From contig NZ_WTFF01000004.1 in the NCBI RefSeq assembly GCF_019400985.1, forward strand, positions 16,789 to 80,788: 64,000 nucleotides of DNA. The letters run 5' to 3'. The translations under genes and the position numbers were made by a program. Under the pieces are notes generated by a model. It was not told the origin of the DNA and did not search any database. It was given only the letters and a program-made list of their open reading frames with translations. This stretch comes from Streptomyces bambusae. GTDB lineage: Bacteria > Actinomycetota > Actinomycetes > Streptomycetales > Streptomycetaceae. Positions within the stretch are counted from its first letter, which is position 1. Each line of letters starts with the position of its first letter. This document shows, one piece after another, positions 47,853-56,492 of the stretch.

Positions 47853-48650
47853 TCAGCTCTGCGTCGGGGTCAGGACGACGAAGTCCGCCTTCGACGGGTC
47901 GAGGCAGACCGCCAGCCGGCCGACGCCCTCGGCGTCCTGCGGCCCCATCTGCACGGTGCCGCCGTTCGCCGTGACCGCGGCGACCGCGGCGTCGCAGTCC
48001 GGGACGGCGAAGACCGGGTGCCAGTACGGCCGCCCGCCGGCCAGGGCGAGCTGCTCCACGGGCAGCTGCATGAGACCGCCGTGCATCCGCGCCTCGGGCA
48101 GCCCCGCGGGGGTGATGAGGGTGTACGCGCCCCCGCCGCCCGGCATCGCCATCTCACTGAACTGCCAGCCGAAGACCCCGCCGTAGAACTCCTTGGCGGC
48201 CGCGGCGTCGCTCGTGTACAGCTCGGTCCAGGACAGGGAGCCCGGCGCGTCCACGAGCTCGACCCCCGTGTTCGTGCCCGGCTGCCAGACGGCGAACTGG
48301 CCCCCCAGCGGGTCGCTGAACTGCGCCATCCGGCCCCACTCGTCGAGGTCGCGCGGCGCGACCCGCACCGTGCCGCCGGCGCTTTCGACGGCCCGGGTCG
48401 TGGCGTCCGCGTCGGCGACGCTGTAGTAGATCATCCAGGCCGAACGGGCGCCCTCCTCGGTGAGCTTTCCGAGCCCGGCGACGATCTTGCCGTCCTTCCG
48501 GAACATCCCGCCCTCCACCTCCTCCCCGTCGCCCATGGGCTCGTACTCCCACCCGAGCACGGCGCCGTAGAAGTCCGCGGCGGCCCGGACGTCGGGAGCG
48601 CCGAGGTCGAGCCAGCAGGGGGAGCCGGGGACGAAGTCGGTGGTGATCAT
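47853..48650 (-). CDS. VOC-superfamily protein with two glyoxalase-like domains
   Basis: A 265-residue protein with two VOC modules (about 8-120, CWLDLGAPDVRAAADFYGAV; and 140-260, SWTELYTSDAAAAKEFYGGV). Each opens with the usual beta-alpha-beta signature. Such proteins often serve as antibiotic-binding resistance proteins or as ring-cleaving or isomerising enzymes. Metal ligands are not obvious. ATG 48650 is preferred because it begins the first VOC strand region; the longer frame to 48752 has poor support. Confidence 0.88.
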   Translation of the reverse strand: MITTDFVPGSPCWLDLGAPDVRAAADFYGAVLGWEYEPMGDGEEVEGGMFRKDGKIVAGLGKLTEEGARSAWMIYYSVADADATTRAVESAGGTVRVAPRDLDEWGRMAQFSDPLGGQFAVWQPGTNTGVELVDAPGSLSWTELYTSDAAAAKEFYGGVFGWQFSEMAMPGGGGAYTLITPAGLPEARMHGGLMQLPVEQLALAGGRPYWHPVFAVPDCDAAVAAVTANGGTVQMGPQDAEGVGRLAVCLDPSKADFVVLTPTQS

Positions 48651-48883
48651 GGAGGTGCCCTTGCCCTTTCGTAGACCTCTTCGTGGACCTCGTACGAGCT
48701 CAGCCTGGCACGGGGCACCGACACCCGCCCTTCCGCCGCGCGGGCGCGCCACCGCCCGGTGGACGGGGCGGTCCCCCGCGGCACAGCCCGCCGGGCAGGC
48801 CGGTCACCGGGGTTTTCGACCGCCCGCACCCCATTCGGCCGAAACCCGCCCTCACCCGGGCAGGCCGGTCATAGCCTCGGGCC

Positions 48884-49456
48884 ATGACCACGACCCATGG
48901 CACGACGTACGAGTTCCGCACCGCCCGCCCCGAGGACACCGGGGCCATCGAGGCCCTCGACGGGTCCTTCACCACCAGCACCGTCTTCGAAGTGGCCGTG
49001 ACCGACGACGGCTTCGCCCTCCGCGAGGTCCCGGTGGACCCGCCGCTGGTCAAGGTGTTCCCCGAGGACGACGCAGACGACGACGGCGACGACCCCGACG
49101 GCGAGGACGACGCCGACAGCCGTACGTTCGTGGCCGTCGGCGCCGACGGCGGGCTCGCCGGCTTCGCCGCCGTCTCCTACTCCCCGTGGAACCGCCGGCT
49201 GACCATCGAGGACATCGAGGTCGCCCCCGGCCACCGGGGCCGGGGCGTCGGCCGCTCGCTGATGGGGCACGCCGTGGACTTCGCCCGCGAGCGGGGCGCC
49301 GGGCACATCTGGTTGGAAGTGACCAACGTCAACGCCCCGGCCATCCACGCCTACCGGCGGCTGGGCTTCGCCTTCTGCGGGCTGGACACCGCCCTCTACC
49401 AGGGCACCGAATCCGAGGGCGAGCACGCGCTCTACATGAGCATGCCCTGCCCCTGA
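48884..49456 (+). CDS. GNAT N-acetyltransferase with acidic insert
   Basis: A 190-residue GNAT protein. The acetyl-CoA loop is EVAPGHRGRGVGRSLMGHAV (about 108-127), and the following NVNAPAIHAYRRLGF is the usual motif B. An acidic insert (EDDADDDGDDPDGEDDAD) lies at about residues 64-81 before the core and is absent from most relatives. Substrate unknown; possibly an amine-bearing antibiotic given the locus. The 3' end overlaps the converging gene by 25 nt. Confidence 0.9.
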   Translation: MTTTHGTTYEFRTARPEDTGAIEALDGSFTTSTVFEVAVTDDGFALREVPVDPPLVKVFPEDDADDDGDDPDGEDDADSRTFVAVGADGGLAGFAAVSYSPWNRRLTIEDIEVAPGHRGRGVGRSLMGHAVDFARERGAGHIWLEVTNVNAPAIHAYRRLGFAFCGLDTALYQGTESEGEHALYMSMPCP

Positions 49457-50211
49457 GCCGCCAGCAGACGGCCCGTGGCGGGGCCGCCGCCACCGCCCGG
49501 CGCGACCGTGACGGTCAGCAGCCAGGCGGCGGCCCCGTCCGGCCCCGCGGCCGGCGCGTACCACTCCACGCGTGCGTCCAGCAGCTGGTTCCCGACCTCC
49601 CGGCATGCGGCGTACCAGGTCCGGAAGGGCTCGGTCCGCCAGACCGTCAGGGGCACCGCCCGCTCGCCGCCGCTGCGCACGGAGCCCGGTCCGACCGCGC
49701 GCAGGGCGGCCCCGGCCGCACCCGTCAGCGTCCGCTCCACCGGCACCCCCAGGGCGTCGGCGAAGTGGAGCAGGTACGCCATGCGTTCGGCCTCCGGCGG
49801 CGCCCCGAGCACGGCGCGGCCCGAGTCGCACCACGAGCCCCACTTGATGTTGGACACCAGGCCCGGCAGCCGGGCCATGTCGCGCGGGATCCAGAACAGG
49901 ATCACGTCGGAGCGGCGCATGGCGTCCTCCTCCCACGCGATCTGGTCCGCGTACGCCGGGTAGCCGCCGCCGGATACCGGTTCGGGCAGGAACACCACCA
50001 GCCGCCCGGCACCGGACCACGCGGACCGCAGCGCGGCGACGGCGTCCGGCCGCCACGACGGCTCGGCGGGGTCGGTGGGGGTCGGGCCGCACAGGTACAC
50101 GGCCGCCGCCCAGGACTCCGGCGGCTCCTGGCCGACATGGACGACCTCGACCTCGGCCTCGACGTCGGCCTTGGCCTCGGAGGCGATGGCGGGCTGGGAC
50201 TCAAGGGACAC
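49432..50211 (-). CDS. Nucleoside 2-deoxyribosyltransferase-like protein with extra C-terminal domain
   Basis: A 259-residue protein. The N-terminal half (about 35-155; AAVYLCGPTPTDPAEPSW, YADQIAWEEDAMRRSDVILF, WIPRD) matches the deoxyribosyltransferase-like fold that hydrolyses or transfers nucleosides. The C-terminal ~100 residues (AVPLTVWRTEPFRTWYAACR, VEWYAPAAGPDG) are unassigned. Start GTG 50211 overlaps the hydrolase stop by 11 nt. It is last in a four-gene operon with an adenylation enzyme, a kinase and a hydrolase, suggesting tailoring or protection of a nucleoside-like or amino-acyl product. Confidence 0.8.
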   Translation of the reverse strand: MSLESQPAIASEAKADVEAEVEVVHVGQEPPESWAAAVYLCGPTPTDPAEPSWRPDAVAALRSAWSGAGRLVVFLPEPVSGGGYPAYADQIAWEEDAMRRSDVILFWIPRDMARLPGLVSNIKWGSWCDSGRAVLGAPPEAERMAYLLHFADALGVPVERTLTGAAGAALRAVGPGSVRSGGERAVPLTVWRTEPFRTWYAACREVGNQLLDARVEWYAPAAGPDGAAAWLLTVTVAPGGGGGPATGRLLAAQGQGMLM

Positions 50212-51097
50212 GGGACACTCCGGGGTCGGTCGGGGCCAGGGTGGCGAGGAAGTCCAGCAGGACGGTGTTGAAGGCCTCGGGCCGTTCCAGGAACCCGAGG
50301 TGGCCGGTGTCCGGCAGCTCCGCGTAGCGGGCGCCGGGGATCGCCGCGGCGACCTCCCGGCTCAGCGGGGCGGGCGCCAGCACGTCGTCGGCGAATCCCA
50401 CGACCAGTACGGGCACGGCGATCCGGCCGTAGTCGGCCAGCCGGTCGGGTACCGGCGGACCCGGCCGGTACGCGGCGGACCCGCCGGTCAGCGCGGCCAT
50501 TTCGAACAAGTCGAGCCATTCCGCGGCCGCGCCCTCGTCGGCCAGCGTCCGGGGCGAGAGGTTCTGCACCAGGCGGACGAAGGCCTCGTACTCCGGTGGC
50601 AGCCTGGTACCCGCTCCGGCAGCGGCGGCCTCGGCGCGCGCCAGGGCCTCGCCCACCGCGTCGGACCGGCCGCGGGTCGCCGTGAGCAGCGCCCCGCTCG
50701 CCCGGTGCGGATCGGTCAGGAGCAGCTCCTGGACGGCGAGGGCGCCGAGGGAGTGGCCGACCAGGGGGCAGGGCGGCAGTTCGAGCGTCGTCAGCAACTC
50801 CGCCAGCACGGCGGCGAGTTCCGCGGCTCCCGTCGGCGCCGGTCCGCAAGCCGCCGATCCGGCCGGCGCAGGGCCGTGGTCGAAGGTGACCACCCGTCGG
50901 CCCGCCGCGGTCAGCGCGGGCACCTGGTGGTGCTCCCAGATCCGTCCGGTGCCGCCCGCACCCGCGACCAGCACCACCGGCTGTCCCCCGGTCCCGTGCA
51001 GGGTGTACGCCGTCCCGCCGGGCGTGCGTCCCGTCGTCCGGGCGGAGCGCGCCGCGTGCGCCGGACCCGGCTCCGGGCCGGTGCCCGGGCCGCTCAC
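50201..51097 (-). CDS. Alpha/beta hydrolase
   Basis: A 298-residue alpha/beta hydrolase. The oxyanion-loop region is VVLVAGAGGTGRIWEHH, the nucleophile elbow is LVGHSLGALA (Ser near residue 124), the acid is in VLVVGFADDVLAP and the catalytic His in PDTGHLGFLERPE. Start GTG 51097 overlaps the kinase stop (GTGA). Being in an operon with an adenylation enzyme and an aminoglycoside-kinase-like gene, it may act as a thioesterase-like or resistance hydrolase; the substrate is not known. Confidence 0.9.
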   Translation of the reverse strand: MSGPGTGPEPGPAHAARSARTTGRTPGGTAYTLHGTGGQPVVLVAGAGGTGRIWEHHQVPALTAAGRRVVTFDHGPAPAGSAACGPAPTGAAELAAVLAELLTTLELPPCPLVGHSLGALAVQELLLTDPHRASGALLTATRGRSDAVGEALARAEAAAAGAGTRLPPEYEAFVRLVQNLSPRTLADEGAAAEWLDLFEMAALTGGSAAYRPGPPVPDRLADYGRIAVPVLVVGFADDVLAPAPLSREVAAAIPGARYAELPDTGHLGFLERPEAFNTVLLDFLATLAPTDPGVSRVP

Positions 51098-52122
51098 GGC
51101 GCCATCCTGCGCAGCGCCGTCCGCACCCATGCGGGGCGACCGGTGTCCAGGCCCCGCAGCGCCACGTGCACCCACAGGAAGGAGGCGCGGGCCAGGATGT
51201 GCGCCCGCATGCCGTCGCGTACCTCGCCGCCCGCCGCCCGGTAGGCGTCGAGGAGCCCGTCGAGGACGGCGGGGCCGCCGGCGTACAGCATGTCGACGAA
51301 GTCGGCGGCGGGATCGCCGACATCGGCGTTCGCCCAGTCCAGCAGGCCGGACAGGACCGGCGGACCGGACCGCGGGCGCACCACGAGGGTGTGCCCGGGG
51401 TGCACGTCGCCGTGGATGAGCCCCAGCCGGCCGGGCCACAGCCGGTCGTCGTCCAGCCAGGTCTGCCAGCGGTGCAACCCGGCGGCGGGGAGCGGGAGTT
51501 CGGCGCGGGCCCGGGCGAGCCGGCCCGCGATCCGCGCGCGTACGGCGCCGGGGTCCGACTGCGCCCGGCCCGCCAGTGCGGGGGAGCCGCCCAGCGGGGT
51601 CGTGTGCACCGCGACCAGGGCCCGGGCGAGGGGCTCCAGGTAGTGGCCGGCGTGGGCCAGCGGGTCCATGGACCAGCCGTACACCAGGGTGTCGGGGTCC
51701 TCGGTGCCCGCCGGCTCACCGGCCAGGCGGGGGTAGGCGACCAGGTCCGGGGTGTCCAGGCGCCAGTGGGGCACCGGCACGGGCATCCGGTCGCGTACGG
51801 CGGCCAGCACCGCGCCTTCGAGGACCAGTTGACCGGAGGCCTCCGGCCGGCGCGGCTGCCGCAGGATCCACCAGGTGCCGTCCGTGTCCCGGACGTGCGT
51901 GACCCGGAAGTCCCAGCCGCTCTCGTCGGCGCGGGCGGTCGCCGGGTCGAGGACCACGCCCAGCCGCCGCGAGGCGTACGCGGCGAGGCCGACGGGACCG
52001 GCGGGGGCACCGGCCCCCGCCACGGCTTCGGCACCGGCACCCGGCGGGGCGAGGGCACCGACGTCCGGCACGGCACCGGCACCTGCCACGGCTTCGGCAC
52101 CGGCACCCGCCCCGGCGCTCAT
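51094..52122 (-). CDS. Aminoglycoside/macrolide phosphotransferase-family kinase
   Basis: A 342-residue APH-fold kinase. The catalytic loop is LIHGDVHPGHTLV (Asp near 241) and the metal-binding loop LLDWANADVGDPAADF. DGTWWILRQPRRPEASG carries the strand with the ATP-binding residue. The first ~45 residues are a low-complexity repeat (AGAGAEAVAGAGA, twice). The macrolide-kinase-like pattern suggests self-resistance to, or tailoring of, a product of the locus. Both ends overlap neighbours by 4 nt, so it is the second gene of the operon. Confidence 0.9.
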   Translation of the reverse strand: MSAGAGAGAEAVAGAGAVPDVGALAPPGAGAEAVAGAGAPAGPVGLAAYASRRLGVVLDPATARADESGWDFRVTHVRDTDGTWWILRQPRRPEASGQLVLEGAVLAAVRDRMPVPVPHWRLDTPDLVAYPRLAGEPAGTEDPDTLVYGWSMDPLAHAGHYLEPLARALVAVHTTPLGGSPALAGRAQSDPGAVRARIAGRLARARAELPLPAAGLHRWQTWLDDDRLWPGRLGLIHGDVHPGHTLVVRPRSGPPVLSGLLDWANADVGDPAADFVDMLYAGGPAVLDGLLDAYRAAGGEVRDGMRAHILARASFLWVHVALRGLDTGRPAWVRTALRRMAP

Positions 52123-53660
52123 CGGCCCGCCCCGATGGTCGTGGCCAGGTACCGGTCCCGGGTGGCGTTGCGGTCCACCTTGCCGGTGTGGGTGCGGGCC
52201 AGCTCCGCGACCGGCACCAGCAGGCTGGGCACCAGCTGCGGGGCCGCCGTCGCCTCCAGCCGGGCGCGCACGCCCGCCGCCACCTCGCCGGGGTCGTGAC
52301 CCGTCAGTGGTACGAAGAAGGCGGCCAGCGTGCTGTGTTCCGCCCGGTCCACCCGGGCCGCCGCCACCTCCAGCACCCCCGCGCAGCTGCCGACCAGGCC
52401 CTCCACCTCGACCAGGTCCACCCGGTGGCCGCGGATCTTGACCTGGTGGTCGGAGCGGCCCCGGAACACCAGGGCGCCCCCGGGCGCCACGGAGACCAGG
52501 TCCCCGGTGCGGTACCAGCGCCTTCCCCCGTCCTCGGTGAACCTGGCCGCCGTCGCCTCCGGGGCGCCGTGGTAGCCCAGGGCCAGCCCGGGCCCGGACA
52601 CGTACAGCTCACCGGTGCCGTCACCCGTGGCCTCACCCGTGCCCTCGACGCGCTGGCCGACGTGCGGCAGCGGCAGCCCGATGGGCAGGTCGCCGCCGGT
52701 CTCCGGCAGTTCGGGCGCACCCGGCCCGGCCAGCTGCACGGCATGGGTGACCAGCGCCGTCTCGGTGGACCCGTACGTGTTGAGCAGCCGCACCCCGTCG
52801 GTGCCGAGCCGCCGCCAGCGCTCCAGCATGTCGGCGCGCACCGCCTCGCCGCCGATCACGACCGTGCGCAGGGACGGCGGGAGTCCGGCGCCCTGCCGCA
52901 GCAGGTCGCCGGCCAGACTGTGCCAGAAGCCGGTGGGCAGCACCGCGACGGTGACCTCCTGCTCCTCGGCGACCTGGGCGAACCCCTCGCGCGCCGCGTC
53001 GTCCACGACGAGGGTGGCGCCTCCGGTCAGGGCCGGCAGGATCTCCTCCAGGCTCGTGTCGCCGCCGGCGCCGTGGAAGTGCAGCACGGTGGCGTCCGGG
53101 CCGATGCCGTACAGGGTGCGCAGCGGCGGCACCACGGCGGCCAGGGCCCGGTGCGGCACCACGACCCCCTTGGGCTCGCCGGTGGAGCCCGAGGTGAACA
53201 GCACGTACGCCGGGTCCTCGGGCCGTACCCCGCGGTCCGGGAGCGCCGCGGCCGCGGGGGGCGCCGCGGGCGCGGTCGTCCAGCGCGGGCGGATCACCCG
53301 CGCGACCGCCGGCTGCCATCCGGTGTCCGCGGTCGCCACGGCCTCGCGGACACCGAGCCGGGTCAGCACCGTCTTCAGCCGGGCCTCGGGGTGACCGGCC
53401 TCCAGGGGGACGTACGCGCGCCCCGCCGCGAGTACGCCCATGAGCGCGGCGACGTCACGGGCCGAGTGGTGCACGACGACCCCGACCGGCGGCTGGGGCC
53501 GCTCCGTGCGCGGCGCGACCGCAGCGGCCACCTCCGACACCCAGGCGGCGAGGGTGCCGTAGCCGACCACGAGGCCGTTGTCGACCACGGCCGGGCGGGC
53601 CGGATCCGTACGCGCCGTCTCGAAGAACGGTTCCAGGAAATGGATTCCGGAGGACTGCAT
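52119..53660 (-). CDS. Stand-alone adenylation (AMP-ligase) enzyme
   Basis: A 513-residue ANL-family adenylation enzyme without a carrier domain. A3 is VLFTSGSTGEPKG, A5 is NTYGSTET, A7 is YRTGD, A8 is GRSDHQVKIRGHRVDLVEVE and the A10 lysine is in HTGKVDRNA. Hand alignment to GrsA gives binding-pocket residues D-T-E-V-V-G-T-L-V-K, so an alpha-amino acid (Asp235) is likely; the acidic E239 hints at a polar or basic side chain. AGGAAA precedes ATG 53660. It heads the four-gene operon and needs a partner carrier protein elsewhere. Confidence 0.93.
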   Translation of the reverse strand: MQSSGIHFLEPFFETARTDPARPAVVDNGLVVGYGTLAAWVSEVAAAVAPRTERPQPPVGVVVHHSARDVAALMGVLAAGRAYVPLEAGHPEARLKTVLTRLGVREAVATADTGWQPAVARVIRPRWTTAPAAPPAAAALPDRGVRPEDPAYVLFTSGSTGEPKGVVVPHRALAAVVPPLRTLYGIGPDATVLHFHGAGGDTSLEEILPALTGGATLVVDDAAREGFAQVAEEQEVTVAVLPTGFWHSLAGDLLRQGAGLPPSLRTVVIGGEAVRADMLERWRRLGTDGVRLLNTYGSTETALVTHAVQLAGPGAPELPETGGDLPIGLPLPHVGQRVEGTGEATGDGTGELYVSGPGLALGYHGAPEATAARFTEDGGRRWYRTGDLVSVAPGGALVFRGRSDHQVKIRGHRVDLVEVEGLVGSCAGVLEVAAARVDRAEHSTLAAFFVPLTGHDPGEVAAGVRARLEATAAPQLVPSLLVPVAELARTHTGKVDRNATRDRYLATTIGAGR

Positions 53661-53694
53661 TGTGAATTTCCTCGTCCTGATGGAATATGGGCGG

Positions 53695-55338
53695 GTGCGT
53701 ATTGTTGTGGAACACGATCTGAAAATACCCATGCGCGATGGCGCCTTATTGAGTGCCGATCTCTACCGGCCGGATACCGGCAATCCGGTGCCGGTACTGG
53801 TGCGCCGGACGCCCTACGGGAAATCCGGCAGCCCGGGCGGCGCCTCCGTCGACGGCCTGCGACTCGTCCGCTCCGGGTACGCCCTGCTGGTGCAGGACGT
53901 GCGCGGCCGGTTCGGTTCCGACGGCGCCTTCGAGCCGTACTGGCACGAGGCGGCGGACGGCGCGGACACGGTCGCCTGGGCGGTGCAGCAGCCGTGGTGC
54001 GACGGCTCGGCCGGCATGTTCGGCCGCTCGTACGAGGCGATGGCCGCCCTGCTCGCCGCGGCCGAACGCCCGCCAGGCCTGGGCGCGATCGCCCCGCACG
54101 TGGCGGGATCGGGCTTCGACGAGGGCTGGACCCGCCAGGGCGGCGCCTTCCAGCTGGGCTTCGTCCTGTACTGGGTGCTCTACGACCTGCTGCTGGAGGG
54201 GGCCGGGCTGACCGGGTCCGACCTGGACGAGGTGGCCCGTGCCGTCGACCGGATCGACGACCTCTACCGCGACCCGGACTCCGCCGCGGACCTGCTGGAC
54301 CGGCTGGCCCCGTACTACCGGCAGTGGCGCGAGCACCCGGGCGGCCACCCGTACTGGCGGCGCGCCGCACCGCGGGAGTCGTATCCGCGGATCGAGGTCC
54401 CCGTGCTCCACCTCACCGGCTGGTACGACATTTTCCTCGCCGGCGCCCTGGAGAATTACCGGGGAATTCGCGCATGCGGGACCCCGTCGCGCCTGGTGGT
54501 CGGTCCGTGGTCCCATTGCGTCACCGGTGGGATATTCCCGCAGCGCCGTTACGGGCTGGCCGCCGATGAACGCAGTATCGATGTCACCGGTCTCCACCTC
54601 GACCATTTCGACCGGTATCTGCGGCGCCGCGCCGGCGACCCGGACACCGCCCCGGACACCGCCCCGGACACCGATCCGGTACGGCTCTTCCTCACCGGGG
54701 CCGACGCATGGCGCTCCTTCCCCGACTGGCCCGTCCCCGCCGCCGAGGACCTCGTCCTGCACCTGGACGGCCGCCGCCTGACGCCCGGCCCCGCCCCGCG
54801 CGCCCCCGGCGCCGACCGGCTCCGCCACGACCCGGCCGACCCCGTGCCCACGACCGGCGGCGCCACCGCCCTGCCCGGCCAGTTCACCGGCGGCGACTGC
54901 GGTCCGCTGGACCAGCGCGAGGTCGAACGGCGCGCCGACGTGCTGTGCTTCACCGGCGAGCCGCTCACGGCGCCGCTGACCGTCGTCGGCGACACCGCCC
55001 TGACGGTGTACGTGACCCCGGACGCCGCGGGCGCCGACGTGACGGGCAAGCTCGTCGACGTGTACCCCGACGGCCGGGCCGAGCTGCTGTGCGACGGCGT
55101 GCGCCGGCTGGCGCCGGGGGCGGACATGCCGTCCGCCCCCGGCGAGCCGGTCGAGGTCGCCGTCGCGCTGGGCGCGGTCGGCCACGTGTTCCGCGTGGGC
55201 CACCGCATCCGGGTGGAGGTTGCGGCGAGCAACGCGCCGCGCTTCGACGTCCACCCGCCCGTCCTCGCGCACCACACCGTCCACCACGGCGGCGACCATC
55301 CCTCACGCCTGCTGCTGCCGCGCCTGTCCGGCGGCTGA
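53695..55338 (+). CDS. CocE/NonD-family serine hydrolase
   Basis: A 547-residue alpha/beta hydrolase of the cocaine-esterase / X-Pro dipeptidyl-peptidase type. The catalytic Ser is in MFGRSYEAM, the His in VVGPWSHC, and VLHLTGWYDIFLAG carries the acid-loop Asp. A C-terminal jelly-roll domain starts near residue 340. GTG 53695 best matches the family start (VRIVVEHDLKIPMRDG). GTG 53662 with GGAGGA is also possible but would leave 1 bp to the divergent adenylation gene. The first ~100 bp are notably AT-richer. The 3' end overlaps the glycosyltransferase gene by 36 bp. Confidence 0.88.
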   Translation: MRIVVEHDLKIPMRDGALLSADLYRPDTGNPVPVLVRRTPYGKSGSPGGASVDGLRLVRSGYALLVQDVRGRFGSDGAFEPYWHEAADGADTVAWAVQQPWCDGSAGMFGRSYEAMAALLAAAERPPGLGAIAPHVAGSGFDEGWTRQGGAFQLGFVLYWVLYDLLLEGAGLTGSDLDEVARAVDRIDDLYRDPDSAADLLDRLAPYYRQWREHPGGHPYWRRAAPRESYPRIEVPVLHLTGWYDIFLAGALENYRGIRACGTPSRLVVGPWSHCVTGGIFPQRRYGLAADERSIDVTGLHLDHFDRYLRRRAGDPDTAPDTAPDTDPVRLFLTGADAWRSFPDWPVPAAEDLVLHLDGRRLTPGPAPRAPGADRLRHDPADPVPTTGGATALPGQFTGGDCGPLDQREVERRADVLCFTGEPLTAPLTVVGDTALTVYVTPDAAGADVTGKLVDVYPDGRAELLCDGVRRLAPGADMPSAPGEPVEVAVALGAVGHVFRVGHRIRVEVAASNAPRFDVHPPVLAHHTVHHGGDHPSRLLLPRLSGG

Positions 55339-56436
55339 CGGGGCGGCAGAGGCGGCAGAGGCGGCAGAGGCGGCAGAGGTGGCAGAGGTGGCAGGGGTGG
55401 CCGGGCCGGCGGCGTCCGGGTGGAAGACCGACAGGTCGGCCACCTTCTCGATCCGCCGGCCCGCCTCCCAGTGCGCCCGCCGCAGCCGGCGCAGCTGGGC
55501 GCCGGTCAGCTTGGTGCTGTGCTGCGGGATCGACCGCACCATCCGCGCCCGTTTGGCCGAGACGGGGTAGCGGTCGCGCACCTTGTACGGGTCGTTGAGC
55601 AGGTGGTGGGCCGTGCCCGTGTGGAACGCCGCCTTCAGCAGCGCGTAGTAGGCCGCCGCCCCCACGCCCTTGTCCCGGGCGCAGTGCACCAGCGTCCGCG
55701 ACGCCTCGAACAGCCGCCACACCACCGGCACCGCCGGAGTGGTGAACACCCCGGTCTCCTGGGCGATGCCCTCGCCGACGCCGTAGCGGAAGTAGCTGCG
55801 CATGTTGGCGAAGCCGTGCTGGGCGTCGTGGAAGATCCGGGCCTCCGGCAGGTACACCACGGGGATGCCCGCCAGCTGGAGCCGGAAGTCGAACTCGCGG
55901 TCCTCGCACCAGTGGATCAGCTCGTCGAAGTGGTAGCCGCCGATGTGCTCGACGATGTCACGGTTGTAGATCAGCGGCGGGGACAGTGCGCTGATGTAGT
56001 CGCCCTCGTCGAACTCCCGTACGCGGGCGGTGAGTTTGCTCAGGACCCCGTCCGACTCCCCGTACACCACCTGCCCCTTGACCACCGGCTCGGTGAGCAC
56101 CGCGCGGACCATCGCGCGGACCACCCCGGGGGCGAAGGTGCAGTCGGAGTCCATCAGCAGCAGGTACTGCCGGTCCGTGGCGGCGGCCCCCGCGTTGTAG
56201 GCGGCGCCCAGGTTGCCGACGTCCTCGATCTCGGTGACGGTCAGCGGGCGGGGGTGCTCGGCGATCAGTTTCAGCACCGCGTCGCTGGGTCCGTTGAGCG
56301 CCAGGACGATCTCGACGTCCTCGTCGATCGACGCGATGCAGTCGGCGATCCGCAGGTCGTCGCGCAGGGCGATCACCACGCTGGTCCGGGCGATGCCCTT
56401 GTCGACCGCCGCCTCGTCCACCAGGTCGGTGGCCAT
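55303..56436 (-). CDS. GT2-type glycosyltransferase with repetitive C-terminus
   Basis: A 377-residue family 2 glycosyltransferase. The nucleotide-sugar fold runs from about residue 17 to 250: TSVVIALRDDLRIADCIASI, GNLGAAYNAGAAATDRQYLL, metal-binding DSD in LLMDSDCTF, and the acceptor loop with WCEDREFDFRL (ED motif). No membrane helix is visible, so it should be cytosolic. GGAGGAC lies 5-7 nt before ATG 56436. The C-terminus is an Ala/Ser low-complexity tail encoded by a 9-bp repeat. It probably adds a sugar to the product of this locus. Confidence 0.9.
   Translation of the reverse strand: MATDLVDEAAVDKGIARTSVVIALRDDLRIADCIASIDEDVEIVLALNGPSDAVLKLIAEHPRPLTVTEIEDVGNLGAAYNAGAAATDRQYLLLMDSDCTFAPGVVRAMVRAVLTEPVVKGQVVYGESDGVLSKLTARVREFDEGDYISALSPPLIYNRDIVEHIGGYHFDELIHWCEDREFDFRLQLAGIPVVYLPEARIFHDAQHGFANMRSYFRYGVGEGIAQETGVFTTPAVPVVWRLFEASRTLVHCARDKGVGAAAYYALLKAAFHTGTAHHLLNDPYKVRDRYPVSAKRARMVRSIPQHSTKLTGAQLRRLRRAHWEAGRRIEKVADLSVFHPDAAGPATPATSATSAASAASAASAAPSAAGQARQQQA
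55342..55395 (-). repeat. Six 9-bp tandem repeats in the glycosyltransferase 3' end
   Basis: GGCGGCAGA repeated four times exactly, then GGTGGCAGA and GGTGGCAGG. On the minus strand they encode Ser-Ala-Ala triplets. The array begins 4 bp after the stop of the convergent CocE gene. Confidence 0.92.
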
Positions 56437-56492
56437 GTCAGTCCTCCTCGTCGAGCTCGTGTGCGTACGGTGTGCCCGCCGCGCGGGCGCGG

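Noticed and set aside
53662..53664. GTG start of the CocE hydrolase with a strong upstream GGAGGA
   Set aside because: It would add residues not seen in the family and leave 1 bp to the divergent gene; kept only as an alternative to GTG 53695.
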